Shown one piece after another: positions 1-7,226 of a DNA stretch of 15,729 bases; position 1 is the first letter of the stretch, and the number at the start of each line of letters is the position of its first letter. Origin of the DNA: a bacterium (GTDB lineage: Bacteria > Spirochaetota > UBA4802 > UBA5550); the NCBI GenBank assembly GCA_024224995.1, contig JAAENB010000345.1, forward strand, positions 1 to 15,729. Reading direction: 5' to 3'. Both the position numbers and the translations under genes were made by a program. Under the pieces are notes generated by a model that was not told the origin of the DNA, did not search any database, and was given only the letters and a program-made list of their open reading frames with translations.

Positions 1-102
1 GATAATTGTATGTGAAAAAGGCTAAAAACTTCTTGTAATAATACGTATGTACTTATAAAGAGTATTAATTGTAAATTGTATTATCATACATGGAGTTTTA
101 AA

Positions 103-1254
103 ATGCAAGCGAATGATAAAAAAGAAAAAGTCGAAGAGATGCTCAGCTATCACAAGGGATTTTTTAATCCGCGAAAAAGTCCCCGGAAAGACAGGGACTT
201 TCAATTTCATTATAACGAACCTGAAGGAGTCTTTTCGTATTTTCTTTCCATATCCGGCAAAAATAAAACCTGTGATCTAAAAGAAGGCACATCGGAAGAT
301 CCCGTTTGTACAATAAACACCGACCTGGAAACATGGCTGGCAATTGGGAACGAATTTTTATCGCCCTTTGATGCTCTTAAAAGCGGAAAATTATCAATTA
401 CGGGAAATAAATTATATTTTATATTGAAATTTAAAAAGATCTTTAGCGGGTACCTGCGCTGGGAGAATCCCGGTGCTGCCTATACCACCCCGCCGGTTAT
501 AGATGAGATAAAAAAGGTATTGGTGATATCCGGTTCGCCCCGCCTGGAAAAGGGAGCAACGCATTTTTTTGTAGATAAAATGATGCAGGGAATGAAACGG
601 GCCGGCGCGTCAGTTGATGTATTGTTTCCCGCTAAAATGAAAATTAATCCCTGTAAAGGCTGCTTCCAGTGCTGGACGAATGAAAAACGGGAATGTATTT
701 ATCATGGAAAAGACGATATGGAACAATTTTGGAAACTGTTTCGGGAAGCAGACCTGGTGCTCTGGGCAACGCCCATATATTTATATCATTGCACTACGGC
801 GTTAAAGACATTGATGGATAGATTATTTGTGGATGTAGATCCGCATTTAACGCTCCTGGATAACAACCTGATCTGTCATCCCCTGAGAACCGAGCGCCGG
901 CCGCTGGAAGCACTTATGGCAGTGGCTGCTTTAACAGATAGAGATGTTTTTAAACCGCTCAGCGCGACCTTTAATGCCTATATAGGACGGAGAAGTTCCG
1001 CGTTAGCTGCTGAGATTTTTAGAACCGCTTCCGTTCCTTTTCTAATGGAAAACTTTCACACTAAGAATACCCTTACGGTCTTTGAGGCGTTTGAGCAGGC
1101 CGGTTATGAACTGGTGCGGAATAAGCGGGTGAGTAAAAAAACCAAAAAGGCCTGCGAAATGGAACTGCGAACCCGGCCGCTTTTTATTGCATCAGCCAAT
1201 GCTTTTGTTGACAGGCTCCTGGCAGGGAAAATAAGGTTCCCGGTTCGAAAGTAA
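103..1254 (+). CDS. SCP2-like / NADPH-dependent FMN reductase-like fusion protein (383 aa)
   Basis: Probable cytoplasmic flavin-dependent oxidoreductase carrying a lipid-binding-type domain. Residues about 35-120 look like an SCP2 sterol-carrier fold, with the typical ETWLAIGN and DALKSGKLSITG stretches. Residues about 136-250 are a flavodoxin-like NAD(P)H:FMN reductase domain: strand KKVLVISGSPR (GSPR at 144-147) for FMN phosphate binding, CKGCFQC (184-190), and ATPIYLYH (222-229), which is typical of iron-sulfur flavoprotein/NADPH-FMN reductases. The last 130 residues are less conserved. The start at 103 is chosen because GGAG at 92-95 is spaced 7 nt from it; an in-frame ATG at 76 lacks a ribosome binding site. 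Substrate and partner are unknown. No membrane segment or signal peptide is visible. It is followed by 195 bp of AT-rich DNA before the lipoprotein family and appears to be transcribed alone. Domain calls are confident; the reaction is inferred. Confidence 0.85.
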   Translation: MQANDKKEKVEEMLSYHKGFFNPRKSPRKDRDFQFHYNEPEGVFSYFLSISGKNKTCDLKEGTSEDPVCTINTDLETWLAIGNEFLSPFDALKSGKLSITGNKLYFILKFKKIFSGYLRWENPGAAYTTPPVIDEIKKVLVISGSPRLEKGATHFFVDKMMQGMKRAGASVDVLFPAKMKINPCKGCFQCWTNEKRECIYHGKDDMEQFWKLFREADLVLWATPIYLYHCTTALKTLMDRLFVDVDPHLTLLDNNLICHPLRTERRPLEALMAVAALTDRDVFKPLSATFNAYIGRRSSALAAEIFRTASVPFLMENFHTKNTLTVFEAFEQAGYELVRNKRVSKKTKKACEMELRTRPLFIASANAFVDRLLAGKIRFPVRK

Positions 1255-1297
1255 CAGGTCCGCCATAACCCCTCAAAAACAAAAAATATCTAACCTT

Positions 1298-1346
1298 AAA
1301 ATTTTTTTTACCCCTTTTTGTGCTAAAATCATACTTCTATTATACA
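1298..1346 (+). promoter_or_regulatory. Promoter block shared by two repeat-lipoprotein genes (copy 1)
   Basis: An A4-T8-A-CCCC block at 1298-1314 is followed after 3 nt by TTGTGC (1318-1323, -35-like), and after a 17-nt spacer by TATACA (1341-1346, -10-like). The same arrangement recurs upstream of the gene at 2500. The A/T run resembles an UP element. The hexamers are imperfect, so the call rests mainly on the conservation between the two copies. Confidence 0.45.
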
Positions 1347-1449
1347 GTTTAACCGTCATATAATTATTTCTTAGAGGTAGAAGTCCATGAAAATCAAACT
1401 TTTTTAATGGAAAACGGGCTTTTTGATGATTTTGTCCCACGGGAATACT

Positions 1450-2191
1450 ATGATGAGAACAATAAGATTGATATCTATTTTTATGCTGCTTACCGCTTTT
1501 GTATTTATAGCCTGCGGTGAGCGCAATAGAGTTCGAGGCAGGACAGACCGTTACAGCGCCCGGTAATGACGGACAATTCGTGAAGAACGGGTATTACTTC
1601 AATGGCTGGAATACTCAGGCAAACGGAAGCGGAACGGCCTATACACAGGGACAGACTTTCACGATAGGTACGGCAAATGTTACCCTATACGCGAAGTGGT
1701 CTACTGTTTATAACATTGGCGACACCGGCCCGGGCGGTGGCTTGATATTTTACGACAAAGGCAGTTTTTCCGATGGGTGGCGTTATCTTGAAGCAGCCCC
1801 GGCCTCAACAGAATGGGCTTCTGTTAAATGGGGCGGATATGGAACCGTTACCGGGGCAACCGCGAAAGCTATTGGTACCGGGGAGGCAAACACCACCGTA
1901 ATAGTCGGTGTTTTAAATGGTCTGAATGAAACGGGATGCGCGGCACAGTTATGCGATAGCCTGGTTGAAGGCGGCTGCAGCAACTGGTTCCTGCCATCGC
2001 AAGATGAACTCAATTTAATGAATACAAATTTACATCAAAATGGAGCAGGCGGGTTTACCGATAGTGTCCACTATTGGAGCTCATCTGAAGGCCGCGCTGA
2101 TGCTTCGTGGAGCCAGTTTTTCGGTAGCGGCAGTACGGGTACCTATAGTAAGAACGGTACAATCAGAGCGCGCGCGATTCGGGCTTTTTAA
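1450..2191 (+). pseudogene. Frameshifted lipoprotein with a Flg_new-type repeat and a DUF1566/Lcl domain
   Basis: The start ATG at 1450 opens a lipoprotein signal peptide (MMRTIRLISIFMLLTAFVFIAC) with its lipobox cysteine at 1513-1515. This frame stops about 50 bp later (TAA at 1564-1566). The rest of the protein lies in another frame ending at 2191: one Listeria-Bacteroides/InlB-B type repeat (GWNTQANGSGT ... VTLYAKW) followed by a DUF1566/Lcl domain with the usual GPGGG-IFY, WRYLEAAP, NWFLPSQDEL and YWSSSE motifs, ending RARAIRAF. The beginning of the repeat (the SGNGN..GSVP part seen in the copy at 2500) is missing, so a small deletion probably caused the shift. A GTG at 1517 could start a 224-aa leaderless product, but it has no ribosome binding site and no export signal. 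Intact members are surface or periplasmic lipoproteins of unknown role. A sequencing error is a less likely alternative. Confidence 0.75.
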
Positions 2192-2211
2192 GAGTTAGTT
2201 AAATAGTTTTG

Positions 2212-2236
2212 AAACCGGCGTTACGAACGCCGGTTT
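2212..2236 (+). terminator. Hairpin after the first repeat lipoprotein
   Basis: A perfect 11-bp stem (AAACCGGCGTT / AACGCCGGTTT) closes on a 3-nt loop 20 bp after the stop of the preceding gene. The stem is followed by an A run rather than a T run, so it is a weak candidate on the + strand unless the terminal TTT acts as the U tract. Confidence 0.55.
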
Positions 2237-2264
2237 AAAAAAAAATATATCCCGAGGGAACACT

Positions 2265-2402
2265 ATGATGATATCAATAACTCTATTTTCTATTTGTATG
2301 TTATTGGCCGTTTTTTTGACTATGGCCTGCGGTGAGGGAATAGCTTTTATTTTTGATGATAAAATAAGCAATGATATAAACGATGATATAGACCCTGCCT
2401 GA
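2265..2402 (+). CDS. 45-aa lipoprotein leader fragment
   Basis: Short reading frame that encodes a lipoprotein signal peptide (MMISITLFSICMLLAVFLTMAC, lipobox cysteine at residue 22) and then only GEGIAFIFDDKISNDINDDIDPA. The upstream sequence and leader (TCCC-GA-GGGA, ACACTATGATG, GCCTGCGGTGAG) match those of the gene at 1450 closely, so it is a duplicated leader whose repeat and Lcl domains have been lost. It may still give a small acidic lipopeptide: a plausible ribosome binding site (GAGGGAA) lies about 4 nt upstream. I regard it as a relic of the same family; expression is uncertain. Confidence 0.5.
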   Translation: MMISITLFSICMLLAVFLTMACGEGIAFIFDDKISNDINDDIDPA

Positions 2403-2428
2403 GTAGTTACCAAAAAAAGTTTTATCAC

Positions 2429-2478
2429 AAAATTTTTTTTTACCCCGTATTGCACATAAAAAATAGAAAAAATAAAAA
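2429..2478 (+). promoter_or_regulatory. Promoter block shared by two repeat-lipoprotein genes (copy 2)
   Basis: A4-T9-A-CCCC at 2429-2446, then 3 nt, then TTGCAC (2450-2455), then 17 nt, then TAAAAA (2473-2478). Layout and spacing equal those of the block at 1298-1346, which supports a common promoter for the two lipoprotein genes. The -10 is poor. Confidence 0.45.
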
Positions 2479-2499
2479 AAATATTTTTTGGAGGAAACA

Positions 2500-3529
2500 A
2501 TGAAAGTTAAACTAAAATTGATAGCTGTTTTTATGCTATTAACAACGCTTCTCTTTGCTGCTTGCAATGAAGAAGTTTTCGATGATGGTGAAATTATAAT
2601 CCCCACCTACATCGTATCGTATAGCGGCAACGGCAACAACAGCGGGAGTGTCCCAACGGACGCGACTGAGTATGAGGATGGAAGACTGTCTCTGCTCTCG
2701 GCAACCCGGGAGATCTTGTTAGAACCGATTATTCCTTTGTGGGGTGGAATACGCAGGCAGACGGTAATGGAACAAACTATACACAGGGAGTGACCTTTTT
2801 TATGGGGGCGGCAGATGTTACCCTGTACGCGAATTGGACCAATGTGCCAACGTACTCCGTGATCTACAGCGGCAACGGCAACGAAGGCGGCAGCGTTCCT
2901 GTTGATACAACAAACTACATGGCTGGACAGAGCGCCGCGGTTCTCGGCAATCCGGGAAGCCTTTTGAAAACCGGGGAATATTTCGTAGGATGGAATACCC
3001 AGGCCAACGGAGAAGGAACAACCCATGCGGAGGGAGCGAATATTCCTATGGGTTCGAATAACGTGACCCTGTACGCGAAATGGGGATATCTTGTTGGCGA
3101 TGTTGGTCCGGCCGGTGGTCATATCTTTTTTGTTAAAGATGAATATTCCGATGGGTGGAGATATCTGGAAGCAGCTCCTGCCTCTACAGAATGGACGGAT
3201 CTTGCATGGGGTGGATACAATACACGTCTGGGTGGAACATCAGCAGAAGTGGGAACCGGAAAGGCTAACACTGAATTTATCGTGAACGCATTAGGGATCG
3301 GCGGCAACTACGCGGCACTGGCATGTTATCTACTGGTGGTAAACGGTTACAATGACTGGTTCCTGCCATCGTATGGCGATATTTATTGGATGAGGTTTAA
3401 TTTGCACGAAAAAGGGATCGGTGGCTTTCAACCCGCGCGTACAACCGGAGCCTTGAGAGCGACGGCGGCAGCTCGGACTTTATAAATAAGAGCTACACCT
3501 ACAGAGTCCGTGCTATTCGGGCTTTTTAG
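2500..3529 (+). pseudogene. Repeat lipoprotein with two frameshifts (two Flg_new-type repeats plus DUF1566/Lcl)
   Basis: GGAGG at 2490-2494 precedes ATG 2500. The leader MKVKLKLIAVFMLLTTLLFAAC has its lipobox cysteine at residue 22. A first repeat begins YIVSYSGNGNNSGSVP and breaks just after 2682: one added base there would restore GQTVSALGNPGDLVRTD and join it to GWNTQADGNGTNYTQG in the next frame. A second complete repeat (YSVIYSGNGNEGGSVP ... VTLYAKW) and an Lcl domain (GPAGGHIFF, WRYLEAAPASTEW, YNDWFLPS) follow. A second one-base loss near 3430-3440 shifts the end, where another frame reads YNRSLESDGG ... YTYRVRAIRAF and stops at 3529. The YWSSSE motif of the intact family has decayed to YNRSLE, so this is real decay rather than only sequencing error. 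If read straight, the products are about 97 and 248 aa fragments. Confidence 0.75.
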
Positions 3530-3569
3530 TTCCTGGCGGTTAATTGTCATTTTGGAGCGTCTCTCTTCG

Positions 3570-3604
3570 ATCCCTCGCCTTTGGCGGGGGATTTTTGTGT
3601 TTTT
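3570..3604 (+). terminator. Intrinsic terminator after the repeat lipoprotein
   Basis: A 10-bp stem (ATCCCTCGCC / GGCGGGGGAT, one G-T pair) with a TTT loop is followed by TTTTGTGTTTTT. It lies 41 bp after the family's stop codon at 3529 and is a good rho-independent terminator. Confidence 0.8.
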
Positions 3605-3606
3605 CC

Positions 3607-3656
3607 CCGATTTTTGAATTTTTTTCAAAAAATATCAAAAAAATCGGTTTTTTTTT
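3607..3656 (+). terminator. Second, AT-rich terminator in tandem
   Basis: CCGATTTTT at 3607-3615 pairs with AAAAATCGG at 3639-3647, and the T/A-rich interior can pair further. A run of nine T follows (3648-3656). It sits directly after the first terminator and insulates the next gene. Confidence 0.65.
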
Positions 3657-3679
3657 AATGTAACGGCCTTCCCGTTCGT

Positions 3680-3691
3680 CCTATTAATAGG
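3680..3691 (+). promoter_or_regulatory. 12-bp palindrome upstream of a ribbon-helix-helix gene
   Basis: CCTATTAATAGG is a perfect palindrome followed by GGG, 43 bp before the start codon of the ribbon-helix-helix gene at 3735. Such proteins often bind short palindromes in their own promoters, so it is a candidate operator. That link is inference only. Confidence 0.3.
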
Positions 3692-3734
3692 GGGTAAAAA
3701 GTTTATTCATTAAACCCCAAAAAACGGAGGTCTT

Positions 3735-4202
3735 ATGTTTGTAAATACTACAATTAACATAAATATCGAACTTTTGGAAAAAGTGGAAGCTGCTTCAAAG
3801 CTGCTGAATACGTCACGGAGCAATATTATTATCCTGCTCCTGGATCGCGTTATGGAGAAAAAAGAAGTTTCAATTGAGATCTTTAAGCAGGTTAAGTACC
3901 AGTTTCGGGATCTTGCTTCCAACTGGAAGCGGATTCATGTATACCCGGAAGTTGAGCGGTACGAGGCGTGGATTGATATGCGGAAGATTCATAAACGATC
4001 TGTTTCCCTGATAATCTCTATCGCCATAAACGAGCACCTGGACCAGCTGGTAGAGGAGCTTTCTGCTGCCGAAAATCCCGTTTGTTTGGATAACTATCCA
4101 TCTGACTACCTTTTCTTGGCGCGGGAATCCAACGGAATACAGAAATTCGTCATTTATTGGGGGCTTCCGGAAATGACTCAACTGGAACAATACTTTACGT
4201 AG
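3735..4202 (+). CDS. Ribbon-helix-helix-like DNA-binding protein (155 aa)
   Basis: The N-terminus (TTININIELLEKVEAASKLLNTSRSNIIILLLDRVME, residues about 5-42) has the form of a CopG/Arc ribbon-helix-helix unit: a short strand, a helix, a turn with TSRS, then a second helix. A second segment (FRDLASNWKRIHVYPEVERYEAWIDMRKIHKRSVSLIISIAINEHLDQLVEEL, about 56-110) repeats a strand/helix/SVSL/helix pattern and may be a second such unit. The C-terminus contains FVIYWGLPE. GGAGG at 3726-3730 is ideally placed before ATG 3735. I associate this architecture (NTSRS-I-ILLL, DMRK, K-SVSL, final WG-P) with uncharacterised spirochaete proteins; this is memory, not a search. It is probably a transcription regulator, with unknown targets. 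A palindrome at 3680-3691 could be its own operator. It stands alone between two tandem terminators and the next promoter. Confidence 0.8.
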   Translation: MFVNTTININIELLEKVEAASKLLNTSRSNIIILLLDRVMEKKEVSIEIFKQVKYQFRDLASNWKRIHVYPEVERYEAWIDMRKIHKRSVSLIISIAINEHLDQLVEELSAAENPVCLDNYPSDYLFLARESNGIQKFVIYWGLPEMTQLEQYFT

Positions 4203-4295
4203 GCGAAATCAACACCAAGACCGAAAATTAACCAAAAAACCGCATCAGGAGAAAGATGGGGAAGGGACAGGAGCGCCCAAAAACAGAAAAACTCC

Positions 4296-4339
4296 TTGAC
4301 AAAATAGTACGCATCCATATAGCTTGCATACAAGTATAT
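4296..4339 (+). promoter_or_regulatory. Promoter and probable MarR operator
   Basis: TTGACA (4296-4301) is followed after 16 nt by TATAGC (4318-4323). Overlapping the -10 is a dyad whose core is CTTG-CATA-CAAG (4323-4334), extended outward by ATAT / TATAT with one bulged base (4317-4339). The dyad resembles MarR-family operators and lies directly in front of a MarR-type gene, which suggests autorepression. Confidence 0.6.
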
Positions 4340-4362
4340 TGCACAAAAGGAATCTAAGAAAA

Positions 4363-4776
4363 ATGAAAGGAAGCGACTGCATATTTTTCCAGCTTGCGAA
4401 AGCAAACCAGAAGGCATCCCGCTTCTGGAATAAAAAGATAGAGCACTTAAAGCTAACAGCAGTACAGGCCATGGTCCTCAACTTCTTATCCCAGGAAGAC
4501 AGCATAACATCAAACAGGCTTGGAGAAAAGGCACAGCTCGACAGTGCCACGCTAACGGGGGTTATTGACCGTCTTGAGGCAAGAGACCTGCTTGAAAGGA
4601 AACCGAATCCCCATGACCGGCGGGCCATTCTAATCTGTTTAACCGCAGCCGGCAGAACAGCGGGAAAAGAAATACGAAAAGATATGGAATCTGCGAATAG
4701 AGAATTCCTGTCAATATTAAGCAAAGACGATGAAGCCCAATTTCGTTCTTTTCTCGAAAAGGTACGGGCCGGGTGA
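4363..4776 (+). CDS. MarR family transcriptional regulator (137 aa)
   Basis: Winged-helix dimeric repressor of the MarR type. Residues 1-30 form the dimerisation helix, and LTAVQAMVLNFLSQEDSIT (31-49) is the start of the winged-helix domain. NRLGEKAQLDSATLTGVIDRLEARDLLER (51-79) carries the recognition helix, and NPHDRRAILICLT (82-94) is the wing with the family's DRR signature. Length is normal for the family. Start 4363 follows AAAGG at 4346-4350 with a rather long 12-nt spacing; a TTG at 4324 in the same frame falls inside the operator and is unlikely. It leads the group of iron-sulfur genes at 5037 and 6183, separated from them by 260 bp. It probably controls itself and these genes in response to an unknown ligand or redox signal. 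Confidence 0.9.
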   Translation: MKGSDCIFFQLAKANQKASRFWNKKIEHLKLTAVQAMVLNFLSQEDSITSNRLGEKAQLDSATLTGVIDRLEARDLLERKPNPHDRRAILICLTAAGRTAGKEIRKDMESANREFLSILSKDDEAQFRSFLEKVRAG

Positions 4777-5036
4777 TCGGTGATCGGTTAAGAATGACAC
4801 CTGCGAAGCAGGGAAAAATATGGAAGAAACTTAATAGCATTGCGAGCTGCATCTGGCCCATACTACTTCAAGGCCCGCTCACAAGCAAAATCAAGTTCTT
4901 TGAGAGCAACTCTTCGCGCAAGGGATACGCAGGGTTTAGTCCGGAGGTCTTCCGCAGGACCGCAGCGATAGCGGAGCCCGGAGAAGCCCGGCCCGCAGGG
5001 TGCGCCCAAATTTAGTTTCTTAAAAGGAGAAATAAT
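4777..5036 (+). repeat. Non-coding spacer with a GC-rich hairpin element
   Basis: Nothing here looks like a gene. An 80-codon open frame starting with the GTG that overlaps the MarR stop has no domain, and its end is low-complexity translation of the GC-rich block. The block 4941-5007 holds 51 G/C of 67 bases (about 76%), far above its neighbours, and contains small dyads such as CCGC-7nt-GCGG (4960-4974) and a repeated GCCCGG. It resembles a dispersed extragenic repeat. It ends in the leader shared with the gene at 7571. Confidence 0.5.
5008..5029 (+). repeat. Leader repeat before the iron-sulfur gene (copy 1)
   Basis: The core TTTAGTTTCTTAA (5011-5023) is followed directly by the ribosome binding site AAGGAG. 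The same core with an AGAGG site recurs at 7544-7556 before the deaminase gene. The repeat suggests that this leader and its GC-rich upstream block were copied together. Confidence 0.5.
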
Positions 5037-6155
5037 ATGTCAAATGATACCGCGTATAAAAAACTGATAGAACATCAAAGAGGATGGTTATTCGCGCTGC
5101 CGGAATGGGACAAACTCATGCCCATGCTCAAAATGCGTTTTACTCCGGAAGAGGCGGAGTTCTGTTCAAAGCTGCCGCACCTGCCCTATACCACAGAAGA
5201 ACTTTCCGGAAAGCTGGGAATGCCAATTGATGAGATGACGGAAAGGCTCGACGCGCTCGCGAAAAAAGGGATGATAATGCGCGTGGAAGGAAGAAGCGCC
5301 ACCCGCTATGCACTTATGGATACCATATTCTGGTTTTACCGGATGCCTTCATGGAAGGGCGAGAAAACCGAATGGGACATAGAATTCTCAACACTGCAAA
5401 ACCAGTATTATATAGACGTTATGGCAAACGAATTTCTAGGGCATAACACGCAGGGACTCAGGGCCATACCCGTAAACCGGACGATCCAGGATCCCCGCCA
5501 GGTGCTTCCCTATGAAGATATAATGCAGGTAATAGACCAGGTAAAATATTTTACCGTATCCACCTGCGCCTGCCGCCACCGGAAAAAGATTGATCCCGAA
5601 TCTGAAAGCTGCAAACACGAAACATTAAACTGTCTTCATTTTGACCGGCTCGGACAATACATAGTACAAAACGGGCTGGGCAAAGAGATATCAAAAGAAG
5701 AGACCCTGGAAATATTGGCATCGGCAGCCGATGCAGGACTTGTTCACGGGATCTCCAATACGCAAACAGGAATGGACACAATTTGCAACTGCTGTTCCTG
5801 CTGCTGCCTGTATCTTGATTCACTCGCCATAATGCCGCGGCCCGTACCGCGCGGCCACCAGCGGTCGAATTATATACTAACGTATAACAAGGAAAAGTGC
5901 ATAGAATGCGGTCTCTGTGAAAAACGCTGCCCCATGAACGCCATAGAACTCAAGAAGGGAGAAGAACATATAATTCATGCCGATAAATGCCTTGGCTGCG
6001 GAGTCTGTGTTCATAAATGTCCGAAACAGGCAATAGAGCTGAAAAAACGGGAAAAAGAAATTGATACCCCAACAAACCTGGCCCATATGAGCAAGCGTAT
6101 GCTAGAAGAACGGGGATTCAACGCACTGGAAGTTTTTAAGAAAAACTCTTTGTAA
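5037..6155 (+). CDS. Double 4Fe-4S ferredoxin-domain protein with winged-helix-like N-terminus (372 aa)
   Basis: Likely cytoplasmic electron-transfer or redox-sensing iron-sulfur protein. The C-terminus holds two classic 4Fe-4S motifs: C288, C291, C294, C298 (CIECGLCEKRCP) and C318, C321, C324, C328 (CLGCGVCVHKCP). Before these come STCACR (C177, C179), C192, C199 and a crowded CNCCSCCC (250-257), which could hold an additional cluster. Residues about 35-95 (FTPEEAEFCSKLPHLPYTTEELSGKLGM ... LDALAKKGMIMR ... RYALM) resemble a winged helix, so DNA binding or a structural use of that fold is possible. AAGGAG lies 7 nt before ATG 5037. The QueG-like gene starts 27 bp after its stop, so the two are probably one transcript under the MarR promoter. 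No close named family is recognised; function is unknown beyond iron-sulfur binding. Confidence 0.85.
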   Translation: MSNDTAYKKLIEHQRGWLFALPEWDKLMPMLKMRFTPEEAEFCSKLPHLPYTTEELSGKLGMPIDEMTERLDALAKKGMIMRVEGRSATRYALMDTIFWFYRMPSWKGEKTEWDIEFSTLQNQYYIDVMANEFLGHNTQGLRAIPVNRTIQDPRQVLPYEDIMQVIDQVKYFTVSTCACRHRKKIDPESESCKHETLNCLHFDRLGQYIVQNGLGKEISKEETLEILASAADAGLVHGISNTQTGMDTICNCCSCCCLYLDSLAIMPRPVPRGHQRSNYILTYNKEKCIECGLCEKRCPMNAIELKKGEEHIIHADKCLGCGVCVHKCPKQAIELKKREKEIDTPTNLAHMSKRMLEERGFNALEVFKKNSL

Positions 6156-6182
6156 TTTTTATAATTAAAGCGGGAGAAATTC

Positions 6183-7226
6183 ATGGAAAATTTAAGCTCC
6201 ATAGTAAAAGAAATGGCACTCAACGCGGGAGCCTGCGCGGTGGGCATCGCCACAACGGAGACACTGGAAGGAGGCCCGCCCTCAGCCGACCTCTCATATG
6301 TGCTGCCAAACGCGAAGTCTGCCGTATGCTTCGCGCTTCCACTTAACCAGGAGTTTATAGAATCTTATTTGGGGAAAAAAGACCACGCGTCGCATAACCT
6401 TGATAATATACAAACAAACATCATGGCCAGTGGAATGGCCCTGGAAATGGCGAATTTTTTAACAATGAAGGGATTTCCGTCCGCGGCACAAGCCTCCAAT
6501 CTTGTTTACCGGCACGATACAAAAGGAGGGGCGCTGGACGAGAAGCCGCCAATTGCCCACCGCTACCTGGCAGTCCGTTCCGGCGCAGCTTATTTTGGTT
6601 TGTCCGGGAACGTAATTACGAACAATGAAGGAGCAGGAATTATACTTGCTTCAGTAGTAACGGAAGCGGAGCTTGAACCAACAGAGCCCCTGCGGGAAGA
6701 GGAAAATTATTGCGATGGATGCCGGCTTTGCATGGCCTCCTGCGCGTCGGGCTATATGTCGGACCAGGAGAAATCGCATATTACGCTTGGAGACGCGGAG
6801 TTTTCATATTCAAAACGGCGGCACCATAGCCGGTGTGATTATGTATGCGGGGCATACTCCGGACTCCACGGTTCGGGCAAGTGGTCTACCTGGTCTCCGG
6901 CACGGTTTCCAATTCCCCATACGGATGAAGAGTTTATGCCCGCGCTAATTAAAGCGATTAATCCTTATGTCAAGAGACCAAGACCAGGTCCCGGGTTTTA
7001 TCATTTTTTAATGCCCGGCAATAAGGTGAAATTTACCTGCGGAAACTGCCAGCTCCTGTGCCACCCGGACAGGGAGGTTCGGAAAAAGCGGTATAAGATG
7101 TTATCTGAAGCGGGAGTAGTAGTGCAAAATCCGGACGGATCATGTGAGGCAGTATCACCGGAGGAGGCAAAAAAGAGACTGGCAGCCATGAGTCCCGAGA
7201 CCAGGGCTTTGTATGAGGAGTGCTGA
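6183..7226 (+). CDS. Epoxyqueuosine reductase (QueG)-like iron-sulfur protein (347 aa)
   Basis: The N-terminal region (about 10-160) follows the QueG/reductive-dehalogenase-type fold: AGACAVGIAT, LPNAKSAVCFALPL, MASGMALEMANFL, RYLAVRSGAAYFGLSGNVIT, GAGIILASVVTEAEL. An iron-sulfur site follows at C177, C180, C183, C187 (YCDGCRLCMASC). A second cysteine group is CGNCQLLCHPD (C286, C289, C293). True QueG has two ferredoxin-type clusters with a CP ending; here the second group is atypical, so I do not call it the tRNA-modification enzyme. Length is close to QueG. GGAG lies about 7 nt before ATG 6183. It is coupled to the double-ferredoxin gene upstream, which could be its electron donor; that is inference. 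Substrate unknown. Confidence 0.85.
   Translation: MENLSSIVKEMALNAGACAVGIATTETLEGGPPSADLSYVLPNAKSAVCFALPLNQEFIESYLGKKDHASHNLDNIQTNIMASGMALEMANFLTMKGFPSAAQASNLVYRHDTKGGALDEKPPIAHRYLAVRSGAAYFGLSGNVITNNEGAGIILASVVTEAELEPTEPLREEENYCDGCRLCMASCASGYMSDQEKSHITLGDAEFSYSKRRHHSRCDYVCGAYSGLHGSGKWSTWSPARFPIPHTDEEFMPALIKAINPYVKRPRPGPGFYHFLMPGNKVKFTCGNCQLLCHPDREVRKKRYKMLSEAGVVVQNPDGSCEAVSPEEAKKRLAAMSPETRALYEEC

Noticed and set aside
1387..1407. Possible third leader start (MKIKLF then stop) before the first repeat lipoprotein
   Set aside because: GAGG precedes it and it resembles the start of the gene at 2500, but seven codons are too few to call; it may be a further relic.
2607..3122. 171-codon minus-strand open frame across the repeat lipoprotein
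   Set aside because: It is the mirror of repetitive coding sequence on the + strand; it lacks a ribosome site and any recognisable domain.
4773..5015. 80-codon open frame after the MarR gene, starting with an overlapping GTG
   Set aside because: No ribosome site of its own, no domain, and its C-terminal part is only translation of the GC-rich extragenic block.
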